From assembly GCF_020179755.1 (NCBI RefSeq), contig NZ_JAIUCY010000001.1, forward strand, positions 992,001 to 1,056,000: a stretch of 64,000 nucleotides of DNA, given 5' to 3'. Numbering within the stretch: position 1 is the stretch's first letter; each line of letters opens with the position of its first letter. Position numbers and translations under genes: made by a program. The notes beneath the pieces are model-generated. The model ran no database searches, was not told the origin of the DNA, and saw only the letters and a program-made list of their open reading frames with translations. Below, piece after piece: positions 50,810-60,257 of this stretch. The stretch comes from Herbaspirillum sp. alder98. GTDB lineage: Bacteria > Pseudomonadota > Gammaproteobacteria > Burkholderiales > Burkholderiaceae_D.

Positions 50810-52672
50810 ATGCCCGATACCGCCCCGCGCCTGTTTGACCAAGATTCGAGTGACACCGTGCGTTCTTCCGCCAGTTCCGGCATCACCGCCGCCCGGCTGG
50901 TCATCGGACTGGTCCAGGGGCTGGTGCTGTTCGTGCTGTACCAGAGCTGGACCGCCGGCAGCTGGCCGGCGCAGTCGCCGATGGTGTTTCGCCCGTTGCT
51001 GATGATGGCCCTGTTCGTGCCGCCAGTGATCATTACCGGGCTGGCGCACATCACGCTGCGCAAGCTGGCGTTGTGGACCGCACTGCTGATCGCCTTGACC
51101 GCGTTGATCGGACTGTATGACGCCTGGCGCTCCGATCTCGGCACGCTGCTCGACGCCGAAGCCCTGAGCGCCTGGCGCGACCAGCAAAAGACCCACCTGT
51201 CACCATCGGCCCTGGCATTGCTGCTGGTCGCCGCGGGCCTGTTCATCGGCCAGGCGATGGTGCTGGCGGCCAATGCCGATGGCCGTGTGATCGCGCGCTA
51301 CCAGAGTTACTTCGCACTGGCCTGGAAACTGGCGCTGCAGATTGCGCTGGCATTGTTGTTCAACCTGATGCTATGGCTGGTGTTGAGTACCGGGGCGGCC
51401 TTGTTCAACCTGGTCAAGCTCGGCTTCCTGCAGCAGTTGCTGGGCAAGCCTTGGTTCAACATTCCTGTCTTCGCGCTGGCCTTCGCCAGCGCCCTGCACC
51501 TGACCGATGTCCGTCCCGCCATCATCGCCGGCGTGCGCAAGCTGCTGTTGACGGTATTGTCGTGGCTGCTGCCGCTGTGCACGGTGATCGTGGTGGGCTT
51601 CCTGGGCAGTCTGGCCGTCACCGGCCTGGAGCCGCTGTGGCAAACGCGCCATGCGTCGGCGGTGCTGCTGGGCACTTGCGCCATGCTGGTGGTGCTGATC
51701 AATGTGCTTTACCAGGATGGGCTGGCGCCCGAATCACGCCGCCTGGTCAACGCCCTGCTGCGGCTGGCCTGCCTGTTGCCGCTGCCGCTGGCGGCCTTGG
51801 GCATCTACGCGCTGTGGCTGCGCGTGGCGCAGTATGGCTGGACCGTCGATCGCATCACGGCAGCGCTGTCCATGCTGGTGGCTGCCCTCTATGCCATCGG
51901 TTATGCGATGGCCGCGGTGCGCAGGCATCAGCCGATGACGCTGCTGGCACAGACCAATGTGTTCGCCAGCCTGGCGATCCTGGCCATCTTCGTGGCGGTG
52001 CTGTCGCCGCTGGCCGATCCGGCGCGCATTGCGGTGGCCGACCAGTTGCCGCGCTTGCTGGCAGGCAAGACGGCCAGCGGCGACTTCGACGCCCGCTTCT
52101 GGCGCTTCGACAGCGAGCGCTACGGCGTTCAGGCCTTGCGTACCCTGGAGCAGTCGCCCGGCGAGCAGGGCCAGTGGTTGCGACAAGCTGCGCAACAGGC
52201 CTTGCGGCGGACCCACAAATGGGAATCCGACACGGTCGCCGTGGCGGCCGCCGACCTCAAGGGCAATCTGCGCGCGCAGCCGAGCGGCAGCGTGCTGCCC
52301 CCCGGCTTCGCCGCCACCGACTGGAAAAAACGACAGCCGGCGGGCTTCTACGAGTTACCGGCCTGTCTGCGACAACGCGGCGTCATGTGCGACCTGTATA
52401 CAGTGCACTTACCCGAACAGGCCCATCCCTATGTGCTGCTGTTCGACGAACGCGGCGCGCCGTCCCTGTTTTTCAGCGACCAGGACGGCTGGCGCATGGT
52501 CGGCCATTTCGATGTGGCACCGTCCTGTCGCCAGCTGATACGGCAGGCCGCCGCAAAAGGCATGCTCATGTGGCAACGACCGCCACCACACGACCTGCTG
52601 GTGGGCGGCGTCCAGGTACCCTTGGTGCAGCCGCGGCATCAAGCTGTCGAATGTCCATCGCCGACGCCATGA
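50810..52672 (+). CDS. DUF4153-type polytopic membrane protein
   Basis: A 620-aa protein of unknown function, similar in layout to DUF4153 proteins. About eleven or twelve hydrophobic helices fill residues 25-410, including YGWTVDRITAALSMLVAALYAIGYA, a stretch typical of the family. A soluble, probably periplasmic, C-terminal domain (about 415-620) contains DARFWRFDSERYGVQALRTLE and CDLYTVHLPEQAHPYVLLFDE. It is divergent from queA and 120 bp upstream of recG. Nothing in the sequence gives a reaction or substrate. Confidence 0.8.
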   Translation: MPDTAPRLFDQDSSDTVRSSASSGITAARLVIGLVQGLVLFVLYQSWTAGSWPAQSPMVFRPLLMMALFVPPVIITGLAHITLRKLALWTALLIALTALIGLYDAWRSDLGTLLDAEALSAWRDQQKTHLSPSALALLLVAAGLFIGQAMVLAANADGRVIARYQSYFALAWKLALQIALALLFNLMLWLVLSTGAALFNLVKLGFLQQLLGKPWFNIPVFALAFASALHLTDVRPAIIAGVRKLLLTVLSWLLPLCTVIVVGFLGSLAVTGLEPLWQTRHASAVLLGTCAMLVVLINVLYQDGLAPESRRLVNALLRLACLLPLPLAALGIYALWLRVAQYGWTVDRITAALSMLVAALYAIGYAMAAVRRHQPMTLLAQTNVFASLAILAIFVAVLSPLADPARIAVADQLPRLLAGKTASGDFDARFWRFDSERYGVQALRTLEQSPGEQGQWLRQAAQQALRRTHKWESDTVAVAAADLKGNLRAQPSGSVLPPGFAATDWKKRQPAGFYELPACLRQRGVMCDLYTVHLPEQAHPYVLLFDERGAPSLFFSDQDGWRMVGHFDVAPSCRQLIRQAAAKGMLMWQRPPPHDLLVGGVQVPLVQPRHQAVECPSPTP

Positions 52673-52792
52673 CGGGCAGCGCAGGCGGCGGCTGAACAAA
52701 GTAGCGATACACTGTAATTAATCACAGTACAATAACGCCATTCTGTTGACCTGCCGACAGGCGCCGTGGCGCGCCTGGCATCTCGCCCTCAC

Positions 52793-54898
52793 ATGCCCGT
52801 CACCGCAAAAAAGCCTACCGGCAAAACGCCGGCCAAGAAAAGCAGCGCCAAGGTGGCGGCCGCCAAGCCCGAAAACAAGCTGGCCAAACTGGGCCTGCAC
52901 AATGACATGGACCTGGCGCTGCACCTGCCGCTGCGCTACGAAGACGAAACCACGCTGATGAGCATCGCCGAGGCCTCGCTGCGGGGCCTGCAGACGGTCC
53001 AGGTCGAAGGCGTGGTGACGACGTGCGATGTGCAGTTTCGCCCGCGCCGGCAACTGGTGGTCACCATCGGTGACGACAGCGGCCAGCTGGTGATGCGCTT
53101 TCTCAATTTCTACGGGAGCCAGACCAAGCAACTGGCCGAAGGCACCCGGGTGCGGGTGCGCGGCGAACTGCGGCATGGCTTCTTTGGCGCCGAGATGGTC
53201 CACCCCTCCTATAAGGTGGTCAACCTCGATGCGCCGCTACCCGATGTACTGACTCCCGTCTATCCGGCCGGCGAAGGCTTGTCGCAGGCGTTCTTGCGGC
53301 GTGCCATTGCCAATGCGCTGAGCCGGCTCGACTGGAGCGACACGCTGCCGCCCTCGATGCGGGAAACCCTGCAACTGGAACCCTTCGAGGCATCGGTGCG
53401 GCTGCTGCACAACCCGCCGCCGGAGGTCGATGAACATGCGCTGATGGAGCGTTCGCATCCGGCCTGGGTGCGCATGAAGTTCGACGAACTGCTGGCCCAG
53501 CAACTGTCGCTCAAGCGCGCCCAGGCGGCACGCCGCGCCAAGAGCGCGCGCGCCCTGCCGGTGACCGGCCACGTCACGCAAGCCTTGACGGCGGTGCTGC
53601 CGTTTCGCCTGACCGGCGCCCAGGAGCGCGTGCTCGACGAGATCCGCGCCGACCTGCGCGCATCGTTTCCGATGCAGCGCCTGCTGCAGGGCGACGTCGG
53701 CAGCGGCAAGACCGTGGTGGCGGCACTGGCGGCGGCCCAGGCCATTGACAGCGGCTGCCAGGCGGTCTTGATGGCGCCGACCGAAATCCTGGCCGAGCAG
53801 CACTTCCGCAAGATCGCCGCGTGGATGGAACCGCTCGACATCGGCGTGGCATGGCTCTCGGGCAGCCAGAAGAAGAAGGAAAAGACCGAAGCCCTGCAGC
53901 ACATCGAATCGGGGGCGGCGCGCCTGGTGGTCGGCACCCATGCCCTGATCCAGGACACGGTGCAGTTCCAGAACCTGGGGCTGGTGATCGTAGACGAACA
54001 GCATCGGTTCGGCGTCGGGCAGCGCCTGGCGCTGCGCAACAAGAGCATCGTGCCGGGCGCCGAGGCCGATGCCCTGGTGCCGCACCAGTTGATGATGTCG
54101 GCCACGCCGATACCGCGCACGCTGGCCATGACCTACTACGCCGACCTTGAGGTATCGGTGATCGACGAACTGCCGCCGGGGCGTTCGCCCATCGTCACCC
54201 GCGTGATCGACCAGGTCCGCCGCGACGAAGTCATCGAGCGGGTGCACGCGGCGGCGCTCGAAGGCAAGCAGATCTATTGGGTCTGCCCCCTGATCGAAGA
54301 ATCCGAGGCGCTGCAACTGCAGACCGCCACCGACACCCACGCCACGCTGTCGGCGGCCCTGCCCGGGCTCACCATCGGCCTGGTGCATGGCCGCATGAAA
54401 CCGGTCGAGAAACAGGTAGTGATGGAAGGCTTCAGCCGCGGCGCGGTACATGTGCTGGTGGCCACCACGGTCATCGAGGTGGGGGTGGACGTGCCCAACG
54501 CCTCGTTGATGGTGATCGAGCACGCCGAGCGCTTTGGCCTGTCGCAACTGCACCAGTTGCGCGGACGGGTCGGACGCGGCTCGGCCGCCAGCGTATGCCT
54601 GCTGCTCTACCAGGGTCCGCTGGGCGGCACCGCCAAGGAACGCCTGGCGACCATGCGCGAGACCACCGACGGCTTCGAGATCGCCCGGCGCGACCTCGAT
54701 ATCCGCGGGCCAGGCGAGTTTCTGGGTGCGCGACAGTCGGGCGAAGCCATGCTGCGCTTTGCCGACCTGGCCACCGATCAATGGCTGGTGGAAAAGGCGC
54801 GTGACACGGCGCAAGCGCTGCTCAATCACGCACCCGATATCGTCGATCGCCACCTGACCCGCTGGCTCGGTGGGCGCGAAGACTACCTGAAGGTCTAG
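52793..54898 (+). CDS. recG: ATP-dependent DNA helicase RecG
   Basis: RecG remodels stalled replication forks and branched DNA. From the ATG at 52793 it is 701 aa. A lysine/alanine-rich N-terminus precedes the wedge (OB-fold) domain with RPRRQLVVTIGDDSGQLVMRF. The helicase motor follows: RLLQGDVGSGKTVVAALAAA (Walker A), LMAPTEILAEQH, IVDEQHRFGVGQR (motif II in its usual RecG form), MSATPIPRTLAMT, and ATTVIEVGVDVPNAS with HQLRGRVGRG. The open frame begins nine codons earlier at a GTG. It stands alone after the DUF4153 gene. Confidence 0.95.
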   Translation: MPVTAKKPTGKTPAKKSSAKVAAAKPENKLAKLGLHNDMDLALHLPLRYEDETTLMSIAEASLRGLQTVQVEGVVTTCDVQFRPRRQLVVTIGDDSGQLVMRFLNFYGSQTKQLAEGTRVRVRGELRHGFFGAEMVHPSYKVVNLDAPLPDVLTPVYPAGEGLSQAFLRRAIANALSRLDWSDTLPPSMRETLQLEPFEASVRLLHNPPPEVDEHALMERSHPAWVRMKFDELLAQQLSLKRAQAARRAKSARALPVTGHVTQALTAVLPFRLTGAQERVLDEIRADLRASFPMQRLLQGDVGSGKTVVAALAAAQAIDSGCQAVLMAPTEILAEQHFRKIAAWMEPLDIGVAWLSGSQKKKEKTEALQHIESGAARLVVGTHALIQDTVQFQNLGLVIVDEQHRFGVGQRLALRNKSIVPGAEADALVPHQLMMSATPIPRTLAMTYYADLEVSVIDELPPGRSPIVTRVIDQVRRDEVIERVHAAALEGKQIYWVCPLIEESEALQLQTATDTHATLSAALPGLTIGLVHGRMKPVEKQVVMEGFSRGAVHVLVATTVIEVGVDVPNASLMVIEHAERFGLSQLHQLRGRVGRGSAASVCLLLYQGPLGGTAKERLATMRETTDGFEIARRDLDIRGPGEFLGARQSGEAMLRFADLATDQWLVEKARDTAQALLNHAPDIVDRHLTRWLGGREDYLKV

Positions 54899-55226
54899 GC
54901 CGCTCACCGGCCCTCTCCCATTGCGCAAAATGTCAACCAGCACGCCAGATCGTGCGCGGCACCCTCCTCTGCTGCACTGAGCAAAAAACGAGCTGTGGAT
55001 ACTCAAGTGTTATTCGCAGGAATGTTCGCGGAACGTCGATTGACTCCGTTGTTTTTGCACGCCAACCTACGTGATCGGCGAGATTCGTTTTAATTTTTCC
55101 CAACATTGAGATCATCGCGGAACTCGCCATTGTTGCAAAGCAACGCCGCATCGATGCGTTAGGCCGGACATAACCGCCAGCGCCGATGGACATAAAAATC
55201 GCAGTACAAATAAAGAGGAACCTTCC
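54899..55226. other. Intergenic region between recG and the DTW-domain gene
   Basis: A 328-bp stretch that is more AT-rich than its surroundings, with a T-rich tract near 55088-55100. Frames on both strands are short and give no recognisable protein. It probably contains the promoter of the DTW-domain gene, but I could not define it. Confidence 0.5.
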
Positions 55227-55937
55227 ATGCTAGTGTCGAGCCATGACCCTTTCCAACCGGCGCGCAGGCCGTTGTGCCCGCGCTGCCAGCGCGCCCAATC
55301 GGCCTGCATCTGCCACTGGATTTCGCCGATCAATCATGCCTTCGATGTACTGATCCTGCAGCACCCGGGCGAATCCAACAATGCCAAGAACAGCGCCCGC
55401 CTGCTGCATCTGAGCCTGCCCCACAGCCGCCTGGCCGTCGGCGAGATCTTCGAACCGACCGAACTCAAGACACTGCTGTTCGGCCCCACGCTGCTGCCCG
55501 CCGAATTTACCGAAGGCGACGGCAATCGCGCCGAACCCGAGATGCACCCGATCCTGCTGTACACGGAAGACGCAGGCACCCCGGCCAGTTCCCGCTTCGA
55601 CGCCCGCACCATGCTGATCGACGAAATCCACCCGGTCGACCGGCTGCGCCTGGTGATTCTCGACGGCACCTGGCGCAAGAGCCGCAAGATGTTGTACGAA
55701 AACCCGCTGTTGCAGGCGCTGCCCCGCCTGGCGCTGGTCGACACGCCGCTGTCGCAATACATCATCCGCAAGGCGCACAAGCCCGAACAGCTTTCGACGC
55801 TGGAAGCGGCAGGCTATGCGCTGATGCAACTGGAGCGCAACAGCGAAAAATATCATCCGCTGCTCAATGCTTTCGATGGCTTCATCCTGCAGCAGGGCTA
55901 TTTGCGGATCCATGCGCAGGCGACACGGCGCGCATGA
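55227..55937 (+). CDS. DTW-domain tRNA-uridine aminocarboxypropyltransferase (TapT-like)
   Basis: DTW-domain enzymes transfer the aminocarboxypropyl group of SAM to a tRNA uridine (acp3U47). The 236-aa protein has an N-terminal zinc-ribbon pattern CPRCQRAQSACIC and the LQHPGESNNAKNSARLLHLS block. The signature region LVILDGTWRKSRKML corresponds to the DTW motif (DGTW here), and KAHKPEQLSTLEAAGYAL follows. AGAGGAA lies upstream of the ATG. The family is clear; the exact tRNA position is by analogy with E. coli TapT (YfiP). Confidence 0.87.
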   Translation: MLVSSHDPFQPARRPLCPRCQRAQSACICHWISPINHAFDVLILQHPGESNNAKNSARLLHLSLPHSRLAVGEIFEPTELKTLLFGPTLLPAEFTEGDGNRAEPEMHPILLYTEDAGTPASSRFDARTMLIDEIHPVDRLRLVILDGTWRKSRKMLYENPLLQALPRLALVDTPLSQYIIRKAHKPEQLSTLEAAGYALMQLERNSEKYHPLLNAFDGFILQQGYLRIHAQATRRA

Positions 55938-56078
55938 CACCCGCAGCCTCGACGGCCACGCGCGCCGCTTTGGCGTGCGGCGCGCCAAAGCGCATATAAT
56001 TGCGTCATCCTCGAAAATTGACGATTGCCTTCATGGCGCGCAATCCACGTTCAATCCCACCCGCGACCACCAATAGAC

Positions 56079-56318
56079 ATGAGTTCAGAATTTCAGCAAT
56101 TGGCAGATAAAGTCAGCCAGCTCGCCCGGCTGGCGCAAGGCCTGCGCGACGAAAACGCCGAACTGCGGCGCACTGTGAAATCCCTTAGCGAGCAGAATGC
56201 AGAATTGAACCTGCGCGTGGATCAGGCCTACGATCGTGTCGCCGGCGTCCTGGCGACATTGCCTGTGGCCGAGATCGACGCGCTTGACGCCAACTCCGAA
56301 GAACAGGAGACCGCATGA
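56079..56318 (+). CDS. Small coiled-coil protein upstream of zapA
   Basis: A 79-aa acidic protein, almost entirely a heptad coiled coil (FQQLADKVSQLARLAQGLRD then ENAELRRTVKSLSEQNAELN). It has no signal peptide. It overlaps zapA by 4 bp (ATGA), so the two are co-translated. Similar small proteins with ZapB-like character are often found just before zapA in betaproteobacteria. A role in Z-ring assembly is likely from context, but it is not demonstrated from sequence. Confidence 0.75.
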   Translation: MSSEFQQLADKVSQLARLAQGLRDENAELRRTVKSLSEQNAELNLRVDQAYDRVAGVLATLPVAEIDALDANSEEQETA

Positions 56319-56629
56319 CCATCCAGATCCAGGCCACCATCATGGGCCAGTCGTACACCCTGGCCTGCCGCGAAGGCGAACAGGCCGCGCTGCATCATGC
56401 GGTCAGCTATCTCGACCAGAAGATGCGCGTCATCCGTGACGCTGGCCGTATCAAGGGCACCGACCGCATCGCCGTCATGGCCGCGCTCGGCATTGCCGCC
56501 GAGCTGCTCTCGACCCAGCATGGCGAAGGCCCGTTTGCCGGCCTGACGCTGGCCGAATGGAAGCAGCAGATCACCAACATCAATGAAGTGCTGGACCAGG
56601 CTCTCGCGCCACAGGAAAAACTGTTCTGA
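56315..56629 (+). CDS. zapA: Cell division protein ZapA
   Basis: ZapA binds and bundles FtsZ filaments at midcell. The 104-aa protein starts with the ZapA beta-strand region (QIQATIMGQSYTLACREGE), then ALHHAVSYLDQKMRVIRDAGRI and DRIAVMAALGIAAELL, and ends in a coiled coil. The length is typical. It follows the coiled-coil gene with a 4-bp overlap and is followed by a terminator and the 6S RNA gene, the usual order in proteobacteria. Confidence 0.93.
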   Translation: MTIQIQATIMGQSYTLACREGEQAALHHAVSYLDQKMRVIRDAGRIKGTDRIAVMAALGIAAELLSTQHGEGPFAGLTLAEWKQQITNINEVLDQALAPQEKLF

Positions 56630-56654
56630 CCGGCGACTGGTCTAAGCACACAAG

Positions 56655-56682
56655 ACGGCTGTCCCTGGACAGCCGTTTTTTG
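56655..56682 (+). terminator. Intrinsic terminator of zapA
   Basis: A hairpin of ACGGCTGTCC and GGACAGCCGT with a very short loop is followed by six T. It lies 26 bp after the zapA stop codon. Confidence 0.85.
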
Positions 56683-56810
56683 TTGCGCGTCAACATTGGC
56701 AGAGCGGCAAAACGCGCCGACGCGCGGCCTGAAAAGTTGTGATGACCAAAATCACCATGGACACAAGGAAATCCCGTTACAAATCAGGGATTATTTTTTA
56801 TAACTAAGCC

Positions 56811-56839
56811 TTGGTGCGGCGACCTGAATGAGTTAGACT
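56811..56839 (+). promoter_or_regulatory. Promoter of the 6S RNA gene
   Basis: TTGGTG (56811-56816) and TAGACT (56834-56839) are separated by 17 bp, predicting a start near 56845, exactly at the expected 5' end of the RNA. Confidence 0.6.
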
Positions 56840-56844
56840 TTGTA

Positions 56845-57021
56845 CTCCTGCCGTGTTCGCGATTGCCATATATTCCTTGAACCATTTACGAGCATAGGCT
56901 GTGGGACCGTTTGATGGGCGTGAGCGTCGCTAGACCGATGAACCCGAAATTAAACTACTGCAGCCAACTTGAACCAGTAAGGTTCAGGATGCCGGCACAG
57001 CGGCACAGGCGGGGCTTAATT
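56845..57021 (+). ncRNA. ssrS: 6S RNA (SsrS)
   Basis: 6S RNA mimics an open promoter and holds sigma-70 RNA polymerase in stationary phase. The region has the expected size (about 177 nt) and place (just after zapA). The 5' end CTCCTGCCGTG can pair with the 3' end CACAGGCGGGG to form the closing stem, each side with one bulge. Inside are TTCCTTGAACC, GACCGATGAACCC and a TGAACC-AGTAA-GGTTCA hairpin, as in betaproteobacterial 6S RNAs. A promoter precedes it and a terminator follows. The ends are approximate. Confidence 0.85.
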
Positions 57022-57030
57022 CCCCATGAA

Positions 57031-57058
57031 AAACGGCTGCAGATGCAGCCGTTTTTTA
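57031..57058. terminator. Terminator between 6S RNA and nrdR
   Basis: A perfect 10-bp stem (AAACGGCTGC with GCAGCCGTTT), AGAT loop and T-run on the right, with A-run on the left, lies between 6S RNA and the convergent nrdR. It can act in both directions. Confidence 0.85.
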
Positions 57059-57106
57059 TTTTCCGTGTTCATTTTTCACGGCATCAATCCACCAGGCCGA
57101 CGACTA

Positions 57107-57583
57107 TCATTCCTCGCGCTTGCGCGCCTTGCGCTCGCTGCCGACCTCGGCAATCGCGTCCTGGAATTCGGTTACATCCTCGAAGCTCTTGTAGACCGAA
57201 GCGAAACGGATATAGGCAATCTTGTCGAGCCGCTTCAGCTCACGCATCACCAGTTCGCCGATCTGCCCCGACATCACCTCACGCGCCCCGCTTTGCAACA
57301 GTTTTTCCTGGATGCTCTGCAATGCCGCGTCCAGCGCTTCGGCCGAGACAGGGCGCTTGCGCAAGGCCAGCATCAGGCTGCCGCGCAACTTGCCCGCATC
57401 GAACTCGGTGCGGCTGCCGTTCTTCTTGACGATCACCGGCAAGGTCAATTCGATGCGTTCGTAGGTGGTAAAGCGCTTGTCGCAGGCGTCACAGCGGCGG
57501 CGACGGCGGATCGAGCTGCCATCTTCGGCCACGCGGGTGTCCAGCACCGGGGTATCTTCGTGATTACAGAAAGGGCACTTCAT
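57107..57583 (-). CDS. nrdR: Transcriptional repressor NrdR
   Basis: NrdR senses ATP/dATP and represses ribonucleotide reductase genes. The 158-aa protein has the zinc ribbon MKCPFC and [13 protein letters not shown] (Cys3, Cys6, Cys31, Cys34), the basic DNA-contacting stretch SSIRRRRRC, and an ATP-cone domain from about residue 49 ([20 protein letters not shown]) including [16 protein letters not shown]. It lies 111 bp downstream of glyA on the same strand, a common glyA-nrdR pairing. Confidence 0.95.
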   Translation of the reverse strand: MKCPFCNHEDTPVLDTRVAEDGSSIRRRRRCDACDKRFTTYERIELTLPVIVKKNGSRTEFDAGKLRGSLMLALRKRPVSAEALDAALQSIQEKLLQSGAREVMSGQIGELVMRELKRLDKIAYIRFASVYKSFEDVTEFQDAIAEVGSERKARKREE

Positions 57584-57694
57584 GGCGGCAATGAGACCAA
57601 TCGTTGAATGTTGCTGAAACGCCGGATAAGAAGACGGCGCCCAGAGCGGACGCCGTCACTTGCCGTTTGATGCTTACTGGACGCAGGCCAGGAA

Positions 57695-58939
<1,245 letters not shown>

Positions 58940-59005
58940 GGTTTCTCCAATTGATGAGGTGCGACCGGAAAACCAACCTGTCGCCGGCAACGCCGGTCGT
59001 TCGGT

Positions 59006-59020
59006 CGATTTTCAAAATCG
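59006..59020. promoter_or_regulatory. 15-bp palindrome in the glyA leader
   Basis: CGATTTT-C-AAAATCG is a perfect inverted repeat with one central base, 67 bp upstream of the glyA start. It could be a repressor site or an RNA hairpin; no family can be named. Confidence 0.4.
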
Positions 59021-59100
59021 AATGAGGGCCAAGGAATAGGGGAAATTACGGGCAGCCTCAGTCGTACTATCCATTCGGCTACCCAGGCGCACGGCTGATG

Positions 59101-59171
59101 AAAAATCTCACGCTTCCCGATGGATACCCATCTTGGCCGGACTGATCCGGTCTTTCGCCAGTCACGTGAGA
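59101..59171 (-). ncRNA. Candidate structured RNA (three-way junction) in the glyA 5' leader
   Basis: On the minus strand a 7-bp closing stem (TCTCACG 59171-59165 with CGTGAGA 59112-59106) encloses two perfect 5-bp hairpins (CCGGA-TCAG-TCCGG and GATGG-GTAT-CCATC). It ends in five U, which would allow termination before glyA. It begins only about 10 nt after the predicted transcription start. It does not match the glycine, SAM or THF riboswitch consensus that I know. Pairing is seen directly; a regulatory role is inferred. Confidence 0.5.
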
Positions 59172-59186
59172 CGAAATGGTGAACGC

Positions 59187-59215
59187 ATTGTATTAAAACG
59201 GAGCGATTTGGGCAA
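59187..59215 (-). promoter_or_regulatory. Promoter of glyA
   Basis: On the minus strand TTGCCC (59215-59210) and TACAAT (59192-59187) are separated by exactly 17 bp. The predicted start near 59180 gives a leader of about 240 nt. Confidence 0.65.
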
Positions 59216-59332
59216 GATTCTCGCAGCAGGCCGCAACAAAGCGAACGACCGCGCCAGAGGGCGCTTTCGGCTACAATTTCGTCTTTCGCCAGCGCCGCCG
59301 GCGTATCAGCTTGCAACTAAGGAGAATTACAG

Positions 59333-60085
59333 ATGGTCGTCTTGATTACCGGAGCAACCGCAGGATTCGGCGCCGCCATGGCCCGCAAGTTTGTCGCCAA
59401 CGGCCATTTGGTGATCGCCGCCGGCCGCCGCAAGGAACGGCTCGATGACCTGGTGGCCGAACTGGGCGCCGAGCGCGTGTTGCCGCTGGTGCTGGACGTG
59501 ACCGACAAGAAATCCATCGAATCCGGCCTGGGCAGCCTGTCCGGCCAGTGGCAACAGGTCGACGTGCTGATCAACAACGCCGGTCTGGCGCTGGGCCTGG
59601 GCCCGGCCCATGAAGTGGCGCTGTCCGACTGGGAAACCATGATCGACACCAACGTCAAGGGCCTGGTCACCGTGACCCACGCCCTGTTGCCGGCCATGGT
59701 CGCGCGCGGCACCGGCACCATCATCAACCTGGGCTCGGTGGCAGGCGCCTATCCGTATCCGGGCGGCAACGTCTATGGCGCCACCAAGGCCTTCGTCGAC
59801 CAGTTCACCCTGAACCTGCGCGCCGACCTGGTAGGCACCGGCGTGCGCGCCACCAACCTGGCGCCTGGCCTGTGCGGCGGCACCGAATTCTCCAATGTGC
59901 GCTTCAAGGGCGACGATTCGGCCGCCTCCAAGGTCTACGAAGGCACCACCCCGCTGACCGCCGACGACATCGCCGAAGCCGCTTTCTGGGTGGCGACCAT
60001 GCCGGCCCACGTCAACATCAACTATATGGAGTTGATGCCGACCTGCCAGGGTTTCAGCCCGTTCAACATCAAGCGCACACAGTGA
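59333..60085 (+). CDS. SDR-family oxidoreductase, YdfG-like
   Basis: A 250-aa short-chain dehydrogenase/reductase. It has the NADP-type glycine motif TGATAGFG with a downstream AAGRRKERL (arginines favour NADP), NNAGLALGLGPA, the catalytic LGSVAGAYPYPGG and YGATKAFVDQF. The C-terminal PTCQGFSPFNIKR resembles YdfG, a 3-hydroxy acid (serine, 3-hydroxypropionate) dehydrogenase. AAGGAGAA lies upstream of the ATG. It is divergent from glyA; a link to serine or malonic semialdehyde metabolism is possible but not shown. Confidence 0.87.
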   Translation: MVVLITGATAGFGAAMARKFVANGHLVIAAGRRKERLDDLVAELGAERVLPLVLDVTDKKSIESGLGSLSGQWQQVDVLINNAGLALGLGPAHEVALSDWETMIDTNVKGLVTVTHALLPAMVARGTGTIINLGSVAGAYPYPGGNVYGATKAFVDQFTLNLRADLVGTGVRATNLAPGLCGGTEFSNVRFKGDDSAASKVYEGTTPLTADDIAEAAFWVATMPAHVNINYMELMPTCQGFSPFNIKRTQ

Positions 60086-60257
60086 TTAACAGTGATTAAA
60101 TAAGCTGGAGATTGGAGTAGAATGGCGTTTTCGCCGCAACTGGCCTGGCCACTGGCGAACACGCTGCTCACGCGGCACCTAGGCAATCTTGCAATATTTC
60201 CTTTACGGCAATCTTCCGTGCAGCTGCTCTTCTCCGATCTCCAATAACAACAAGCAT
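60086..60257 (+). other. Intergenic region upstream of the tol operon
   Basis: A tandem direct repeat AACAGTGATTA near 60080-60100 is followed by TAGAAT (60118-60123), a plausible -10 with a poor -35 (ATTAAA at 17 bp). It probably holds the ybgC-tol promoter. No gene is seen. Confidence 0.4.

Larger units (their letters stand above)
58940..59332. other. glyA leader and divergent promoter region
   Basis: These 393 bp have no gene. They contain the glyA promoter, the structured leader element (59101-59171), a 15-bp palindrome (59006-59020) and a ribosome binding site for the divergent SDR gene. Confidence 0.65.

Noticed and set aside
53237-55006. 589-codon open frame on the minus strand opposite recG
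   Set aside because: It is antisense to an intact RecG with all helicase motifs. The predicted protein is His/Arg/Gln-rich and unlike any family.
54899-55226. Insertion-sequence remnant in the AT-rich gap
   Set aside because: No terminal inverted repeats, target duplication or transposase motif could be found in any frame.
56911-57429. 172-codon open frame overlapping the 6S RNA and nrdR
   Set aside because: It crosses a structured RNA, its terminator and an antisense real gene. The protein is Pro/Arg-rich with no recognisable domain.
59101-59171. tRNA-like reading of the glyA leader element (7-bp outer stem)
   Set aside because: It has only two internal hairpins with 4-nt loops, no T-loop signature and no anticodon loop of 7 nt.
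58940-59180. Glycine riboswitch or THF riboswitch ahead of glyA
   Set aside because: The conserved core sequences of these classes are not present in the leader, although the gene would be a natural target.
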